In this document: positions 5,126 through 5,539 of the stretch, piece by piece
How positions within the stretch are numbered: position 1 is the first letter of the stretch
Layout: every line of letters starts with the position of its first letter
Source of the DNA: a bacterium
GTDB lineage: Bacteria; UBA9089; UBA9088
Length of the DNA stretch: 5,539 bases
Assembly: GCA_040756715.1 (NCBI GenBank)
Contig: JBFLYE010000017.1
Coordinates: 1-5,539 of the forward strand
Direction: 5' to 3'
Position numbers and translations under genes: made by a program
The notes under the pieces: model-generated
Seen by the model: the letters and a program-made list of their open reading frames with translations, nothing else
Database searches by the model: none
Told to the model about the DNA's origin: nothing

Positions 5126-5539
5126 TACAGTTGTAATTTTAGCCGCAGGTAAAGGCATTAGGATGAGATCAAAGACAACAAAATTGCTTCATCCTTTAAT
5201 GGGAAAGCCCATTCTTTCTTATTTAATAGAGGCAACATCTTTCTTTAAAAATCGGGTATTTATTGTTCAAGAGGGTTGCAAGGAAATCTGTGATTTAATA
5301 GGGAATAGAGGAAAAATAGCATTTCAAAAGGGTGTTTTGGGAACCGGCGATGCCCTCTTTTGTGCAAAGCCCTTTATTAAAGGTGATTTTGTGGTTATAC
5401 CAGGAGATGTTCCCCTTGTTTCTAAAAAAACCATAAAAAGGCTAATAAATTTTCATCTTAAGGAAAAGGCAGATGCCACAATCCTGGCGGTAAGGAAGAG
5501 AGAGCCAAGGGGGTATGGAAGGGTAATTAAAGAGTCAGG
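5112..5539 (+). CDS. glmU: GlmU N-terminal (uridylyltransferase) part, truncated by the window end
   Basis: GlmU makes UDP-N-acetylglucosamine for peptidoglycan and lipopolysaccharide: its C-terminal half acetylates glucosamine-1-phosphate with acetyl-CoA and its N-terminal half adds UMP. Only 142 residues of the N-terminal Rossmann-like domain are in the window. Signatures are ILAAGKGIRM (9-18) with the nucleotide-binding glycines, KLLHPLMGKPIL (24-35), LGTGDAL (76-82), PGDVPL (97-102) with metal-ligand Asp99, and GYGRVI (134-139). Two usually conserved positions differ: Ile16 instead of Thr and Thr23 instead of Pro. The ATG lies inside the bS22-like gene, just after AAAGAGG, giving the normal N-terminal length. 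Whether the acetyltransferase half is present cannot be seen, so a single-domain nucleotidyltransferase remains possible. Confidence 0.88.
   Translation, partial: MESCDTVVILAAGKGIRMRSKTTKLLHPLMGKPILSYLIEATSFFKNRVFIVQEGCKEICDLIGNRGKIAFQKGVLGTGDALFCAKPFIKGDFVVIPGDVPLVSKKTIKRLINFHLKEKADATILAVRKREPRGYGRVIKES

Overview
The window looks like a piece of an AT-rich anaerobic bacterial chromosome. The strongest clue is a full-length acetyl-CoA synthase (AcsB) of the Wood-Ljungdahl (CODH/ACS) pathway. It sits among bacterial housekeeping genes: EF-P, TsaD, GlmU and a tiny bS22/COX24-type ribosomal protein. Sigma70-type promoter boxes and Shine-Dalgarno sequences also point to Bacteria. The lineage cannot be fixed from the sequence; an uncultivated acetogen-like or CO2-fixing anaerobe is my inference.

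Region by region. Positions 1-50 may hold the first codons of a leftward gene that runs off the edge. Positions 51-289 are an AT-rich regulatory stretch with inverted repeats and a good rightward promoter, whose -35/-10 spacer is almost entirely a 20-bp perfect palindrome. Positions 290-2700 form a tight four-gene rightward operon in which every gene overlaps the next: a YmdB-like macro-domain protein, efp, an accB-like gene and tsaD. Positions 2752-4962 are acsB, leftward and convergent with tsaD. Positions 5021-5539 hold the rightward bS22-like gene and the 5' part of glmU, divergent from acsB.

Three things stand out. First, the accB-like protein has the BCCP fold signature and sits directly after efp, as accB often does. 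The biotinylation motif (AMKM/AMKL) is replaced by VVGH, with Gly85 where the biotin-carrying lysine should be, and accC does not follow. It is therefore a biotin-less BCCP paralogue, conceptually like the plant BADC proteins. Second, acsB stands alone rather than in an acs/cdh operon. Its probable promoter overlaps head-on with a perfect-consensus promoter for bS22-glmU, so the two should compete for RNA polymerase, and the acsB transcript would be almost leaderless. Third, the EF-P carries a PGKGP loop, known from an EF-P subfamily that works with unmodified lysine.

Functionally, the left operon groups translation quality and tRNA modification (EF-P, TsaD) with an ADP-ribose-type hydrolase and the biotin-less carrier protein. 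The right side puts the carbon-fixation enzyme that makes acetyl-CoA back to back with a ribosome/cell-wall precursor transcription unit, which also uses acetyl-CoA at the GlmU step.
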